Assembly (NCBI GenBank): GCA_905221605.1
Contig: CAJNDS010000865.1
Location: forward strand, 1-10,000
Origin: Symbiodinium natans
Lineage: Eukaryota; Sar; Dinophyceae; Suessiales; Symbiodiniaceae
Direction: 5' to 3'
Length of the DNA stretch: 10,000 nt
Shown here: piece by piece, positions 7,381 to 10,000 of the stretch
Numbering within the stretch: position 1 is the first letter of the stretch
How the letters are laid out: each line of letters begins with the position of its first letter
Position numbers and translations under genes: made by a program
Notes under the pieces: model-generated
The model's input: only the letters and a program-made list of their open reading frames with translations
The model's database searches: none
What the model was told of the DNA's origin: nothing

Positions 7381-7566
7381 AGCTACCAACACCACAAGTA
7401 TGGCTGAATTTAAGGCCTATACACACTTGAGTACAACCAAAAGATGCACTAAACACTAGCGGCTCTACTTACATAATAACGAAACAAATAGTTCTGAAGC
7501 ACTAGAAAGACCACTTGTATACTATTTCTGAAAAGCACAATTAGCATAAGCACACTTAAAAATGCG
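6870..7566. repeat. Second repeat module, about 131-bp unit, three copies
   Basis: GGAAATGGAAACGGTTT at 6870 and GGAAATAGAAGCGGTTT at 7001 are 131 bp apart. Each is followed by ACATAAC, GAAACAAA-like and CTGAAGTATTCA motifs and then by GACCACNTAT and AAAGCACAATT-like motifs. A third copy lies at about 7455-7566 after the ATGCGAATT landmark at 7371. This module lies inside the larger satellite pattern, so the array is composite and nested. Confidence 0.75.
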
Positions 7567-7597
7567 TAGTTGTTGCCTCGTGACCGTGAAGGCGTAC

Positions 7598-7868
7598 CAA
7601 CAAGCCAAAATACCAAAACCAACAAAACAAAAATACCAAAACCAAAAAAACCAAAAAAACCAAAACCAAAAAAAACAAAAATACCAAAAAAAACCAATTT
7701 TCCGGGACTCTTGGAGAAGCCTCATAGGGATTTCCTGACAGTCCCGGAAAATTGGTTTTTTTGGTATTTTTGGTTTTTTTGGTTTTGTTTTTTTTGGTTT
7801 TGTTTTTTTTGGGTTTTTTTGGTTTTGGTTTTTTGGTTTTTTTGGTTTTGGTATTTTTGGTTTTTCTA
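7598..7868. repeat. Long fold-back inverted repeat of CCAAAA-type sequence
   Basis: The left arm (about 7598-7709) is A-rich with CC dinucleotides, and the right arm (7740-7868) is its T-rich reverse complement. The inner 49 bp of the left arm (7661-7709) and 48 bp of the right (7740-7787) pair with one mismatch and one 1-base indel. The core nearest the 30-base loop is GC-rich: CCAATTTTCCGGGACT at 7694-7709 and its exact complement at 7740-7755. The outer part pairs less exactly, but ATACCAAAACC-type motifs are present in both arms. Phe/Trp-rich or Lys/Pro-rich frames here are artefacts. Confidence 0.93.
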
Positions 7869-7977
7869 CTGTCCCGTGTATGTGATTTTAGTTGTATTTT
7901 AGTCTACGCCCTAGGAAATACGCTATATTGCACACCGAGTTTGCTTGCAGTGCAGCTGGGTGACTTGAGACAAGGCG

Positions 7978-8010
7978 AAAAAGGGTAGGTCACTGGGGGG
8001 GGGGGGGGTA
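7978..8010 (-). repeat. Right terminal inverted repeat
   Basis: Read on the minus strand it is TA, C14, AGTGACCTACCCTTTTT. On the plus strand it appears as AAAAAGGGTAGGTCACT, G14 (7995-8008), TA. It is the mate of the left end at 5846-5879. The stretch 7869-7977 just inside shows no recognisable gene. Confidence 0.75.
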
Positions 8011-8156
8011 CCATATATATATATATATATACATGTATACATGTATACATGTATACATATATACATATGTACATGTACACAAAAATACATCTATATACAT
8101 ATATACCTCTATGCATATATACATATTTACATTTACATATACACATATACATATGC
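8011..8156. repeat. (TA)n and TATACATG microsatellite, right part
   Basis: A TA run (8013-8031) is followed by three TATACATG units and a looser ATACAT-rich stretch with few G residues on the + strand. The strand bias (ACATA on +) agrees with the left tract at 5661-5845. This suggests one original microsatellite split by the insert, not part of the inverted repeat. Confidence 0.92.
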
Positions 8157-8250
8157 GTTAGCTGAAAGAATATCTGAGGGCCTGAGACCTCAAGGCCCTG
8201 CTCGGGTCGCTCTGGGGATTGGGGTGTGGTTTTGCTTGTCGGTTTGATGT

Positions 8251-8312
8251 AGTTTAGGGTTGCAGGAGTAGGGTTGAAGGAGTTTAGGGTTGAAGGAGTT
8301 TAGGGTTGAAGG
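8251..8312 (+). repeat. 16-bp minisatellite containing TTTAGGG
   Basis: Four units of AGTTTAGGGTTGAAGG are present. The first carries C for A (TTGCAGG) and the second has lost two bases (14 bp). A partial fifth unit, AGTTTTGG, follows. Each unit embeds one telomere-like heptamer in a nine-base spacer. Confidence 0.92.
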
Positions 8313-8462
8313 AGTTTTGGATTCGGGATTTCCAGGGCTCTTCTGTTAGTGTCGGTGGCTCCGACGCAGCCGAGCAGCAGCCAGGTACACCAGCAGCAGC
8401 AAAGTCACCATGCATGCCATGAAACGAAAGAACCTCGGTTGCCGGCAGAAGGAATTAGGGTT
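8310..8462 (+). other. Open frame with CAG cluster, possible exon fragment
   Basis: Between a TGA at 8307 and a TAG at 8463 one frame stays open for 51 codons without an ATG. It contains two CAG/AGC clusters (8373-8382 and 8391-8400) that would read as Ser-Ser-Ser-Gln and Gln-Gln-Gln-Gln, followed by a His/Cys/Lys-containing tail. CAG-rich homopolymer stretches are typical of Eimeria coding and noncoding DNA, but nothing else identifies this as a gene. It could equally be a chance opening. Confidence 0.15.
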
Positions 8463-8593
8463 TAGGGTTTAGGGTTTAGGGTTTAGGGTTTAGGGTTTAC
8501 GGTTTACGGTTTACGGTTTACAGTTTAGGGTTTAGGGTTTAGGGTTTAGGGTTTAGGGTTTAGGGTTTAGGGTTTAGGGTTTAGGGTTTAGGG
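8454..8593 (+). repeat. Phase-locked telomere-like array with TTTACGG run
   Basis: Twenty heptamers keep exact phase over 140 bp: ATTAGGG x1, TTTAGGG x5, TTTACGG x3, TTTACAG x1 and TTTAGGG x10. The last variant (TTTACAG) is one step from TTTACGG, so the order reads as mutation and then duplication inside a canonical array. The block ends with TTTAGCT-like sequence. Confidence 0.97.
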
Positions 8594-8995
8594 TTTAGCT
8601 TTAGCTGAGGGTTGTCTTCTCGGGTTTGGGAGAACCGGTGGTATCTCCTCAACTAAAGGGGTGTACTCTGTACTTGTTATACTTGTCGCGCCAAGCAGCA
8701 CTCCATCCGTCTCCGTAGAATCGATGCTCATGCTTGCCATGACGGGGCCTTGTACAGCCCTCTGTCAATTGCTCGTGACAATCGGCGGCGCGGGGGGGGG
8801 GGGGGGGGGAGAGTGGGAGGGCAGGTTTGCGACAAAGGTCTCACAAAGGTGTCCGTGCGATCCGAAAGCATGCACATAACATGACAGAAGCTTCCGAGAT
8901 TTGAACCCCCAAACCCTCATCATGCCAAAACTGATGGCTGAGCCAGCCGGCCAGCAGAAGTGGCGACGGGAAACTGACTGGGACACACTGCGGGG
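8594..8995. other. Unique sequence with G18 run, no gene
   Basis: No gene is supported. An uninterrupted run of 18 G residues lies at 8792-8809. Frames crossing it (8661-8879 plus, 8765-8986 minus) contain poly-Gly or poly-Pro and have no recognisable domain. Read on the minus strand, 8891-8960 superficially resembles a tRNA (internal promoter-like A and B boxes) but fails the full cloverleaf. Confidence 0.5.
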
Positions 8996-9068
8996 CTTAG
9001 GGCCTGGGTTTAGGGGTCTATCGTCATTTAGGACTTAGGTATAGGCTGTAGGGTTGAGGGATTAGGGC
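8996..9068 (+). repeat. Strongly decayed telomere-like block
   Basis: Scattered units CTTAGGG, GTTTAGGGG, ATTTAGGA, CTTAGGT, TGTAGGG, TTGAGGG and ATTAGGG occur with irregular spacing. The TGTAGGG and TTGAGGG variants also occur in the arrays near 4521 and 5148. Confidence 0.7.
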
Positions 9069-10000
9069 TTTGGAAAACCCCCACGCCCTCAACTTTACAC
9101 CTGGGTCAAAAGCAAAAAAGACTCAAACCCGGCACCCCATCACACAGCACCAGGAAGTTCAGGGTTGGGTTGCCTGGGGTACGAGCACACATAGAGCCCA
9201 GAGCCTTGGACCTTCGAAACTTAGGTGTTCAGATGTCAGGGACTCGGAATAGCAGGTTTCGCGCTTCCTGAAATGTAGTCCCCACACCCGACTCTCTGTG
9301 ATCAGGGTAGTTCCCTAAACCTTACACCCTGCATAAATGCTGAATTCGCTCTCCCCACTCCCCTTTCAGGGCAACAACTATAGGATCCCAGACATGTAAA
9401 TGTCCTTTGACTGCCATTTTGGCACTCTCGGAGTAGTACCCACTGGCACGCCAAGATCCCAAACCCCACATCAACGCACCTCGATAATCTCGTCGGTCTT
9501 CTTTCGGCGGACAGCCGTCTCCTTGCAAAACTCTGCTTAACACTGAAGTCCCCTAGTCAAATAGGCTAAGAAATCCGCTGAAAGCACCTACAACCGCACA
9601 ATCTCATGGAACCCCCTGACCTCGCATCAGCTCGTTGGAATACTCATCACCCCATTGTTGACGTTATTTGGGAGAATTACACATCAGCAGCAAAAACACA
9701 CGTCAACATGTGCTAAACCCCAAAGTGGAAGCTGCGTGTCGGCAACAGACGTTAGTGACGTGAGAGCTGCAAACTCATGACACCTGGTAGGCGCTTCTGA
9801 GACAGGTTTGACAACAATCTGCAGTGCCTTTTCGCAGCAAATCCAAGACGACCCACACTTCCCTAAAATCGAAACAAGATCCTGTGTTATGTGGCTGCCT
9901 AAAGCGTGGTTCCCCAATGCGGACGCTCCCCGAATTCGTATTTCTACCATGTGATGTGAGATAAACCGACCACCTGCACAAGTGGGTCCATTCAGCCCGT
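9069..10000. other. Unique sequence to the window end, no gene recognised
   Basis: About 930 bp is without arrays apart from a short CCCTAAACCTTACACCCTG trace at 9314-9332. Minus-strand frames at 9322-9543 (73 codons) and 9684-9950 (88 codons) begin with ATG. I recognise no domain in either, and the second overlaps another frame on the same strand. They could be exon pieces of a gene continuing beyond the window, but no splice-site or homology evidence is visible to me. Confidence 0.4.

Larger units (their letters stand above)
5846..8010. mobile_element. Putative non-autonomous TIR element, 2.17 kb
   Basis: The two ends are inverted copies. The left end (5846-5879) reads TAC, poly-C, then AGCGACCTACCCTTTTT. 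The right end (7978-8010), read on the minus strand, is TAC, poly-C, then AGTGACCTACCCTTTTT, with one substitution and a one-base difference in the C-run (15 versus 14). Similarity stops abruptly after TTTTT. The inside is clearly more AT-rich than the flanks and has no credible transposase frame. TA adjoins both ends, compatible with a TA target duplication as in Tc1/mariner elements. Alternatively the element starts at CAGYG, as hAT ends often do, but then the flanks would be C8 and G8, which is not a direct duplication. The superfamily is therefore undecided. Confidence 0.6.

Noticed and set aside
7449-7988. Phe/Trp/Leu-rich and Lys/Pro-rich open frames, superficially membrane-protein-like
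   Set aside because: They are translations of the TTTTGG / CCAAAA fold-back on both strands. Hydrophobicity follows from T-rich codons.
8891-8960. tRNA-like sequence on the minus strand (TGGCTCAG resembling an A box, GGTTCAAATCT resembling a B box)
   Set aside because: A D-arm-like stem and a TTCAAAT T-loop exist. However, the anticodon loop would be nine bases or contain a mismatch, the T stem pairs for only three bases, and the end pairing competes with it. It is at most a decayed tRNA-like relic.
9684-9950. 88-codon minus-strand open frame
   Set aside because: No domain, signal or homology is recognised. A second frame overlaps it on the same strand, and the length is compatible with chance.

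Overview
This is a gene-poor, repeat-dominated stretch of a eukaryotic nuclear genome. I find no protein-coding gene, rRNA or valid tRNA that I can defend. The longest open frames (at most 110 codons) are either translations of microsatellites or unrecognisable frames of a length expected by chance. The most informative signal is the heptamer TTTAGGG in at least a dozen interstitial blocks, on both strands. TTTAGGG is the telomere repeat of land plants, many green algae, dinoflagellates and coccidian apicomplexans. Telomere-like blocks together with small CAG/CTG clusters (3955-3965, 8373-8400) recall Eimeria-type repeat-rich chromosome segments. That assignment is an inference of low confidence, and other TTTAGGG eukaryotes fit as well.

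Layout. 1-302: three copies of a 113-117 bp GC-rich unit, running off the left edge. 299-459: a (TTCC)n tract. 460-915: A-tracts and an 18-bp palindrome. 916-1465: degenerate telomere-like repeat, then a 23-G run abutting about 46 near-perfect TTTAGGG units. 1466-2687: sequence without repeats. 2688-3294: alternating + and - telomere-like blocks. 3295-4485: mostly unique sequence with a CT-rich tract. 4486-5559: dense telomere-like blocks, including two arrays built from runs of variant heptamers kept in exact 7-bp phase and a head-to-head (TTTAGGG)(CCCTAAA) junction. 5661-8155: an ACATA-type microsatellite interrupted by a 2.17 kb AT-rich insert. 8251-8593: a 16-bp minisatellite and a third variant-heptamer array. 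8594-10000: mainly unique sequence.

The most notable object is the insert at 5846-8010. Its two ends are matching inverted repeats of about 35 bp (TA, poly-C, then AGYGACCTACCCTTTTT). Inside are an AT-rich degenerate satellite array and, near the right end, a fold-back of CCAAAA-type sequence with arms of roughly 110-130 bp around a GC-rich core. It encodes no visible transposase, so it looks like a non-autonomous terminal-inverted-repeat element inserted into a microsatellite. The telomere-like arrays with phase-locked variant units are the second theme: they record local unit amplification and several orientation switches, as expected of a subtelomere-like or rearranged interstitial telomeric region.
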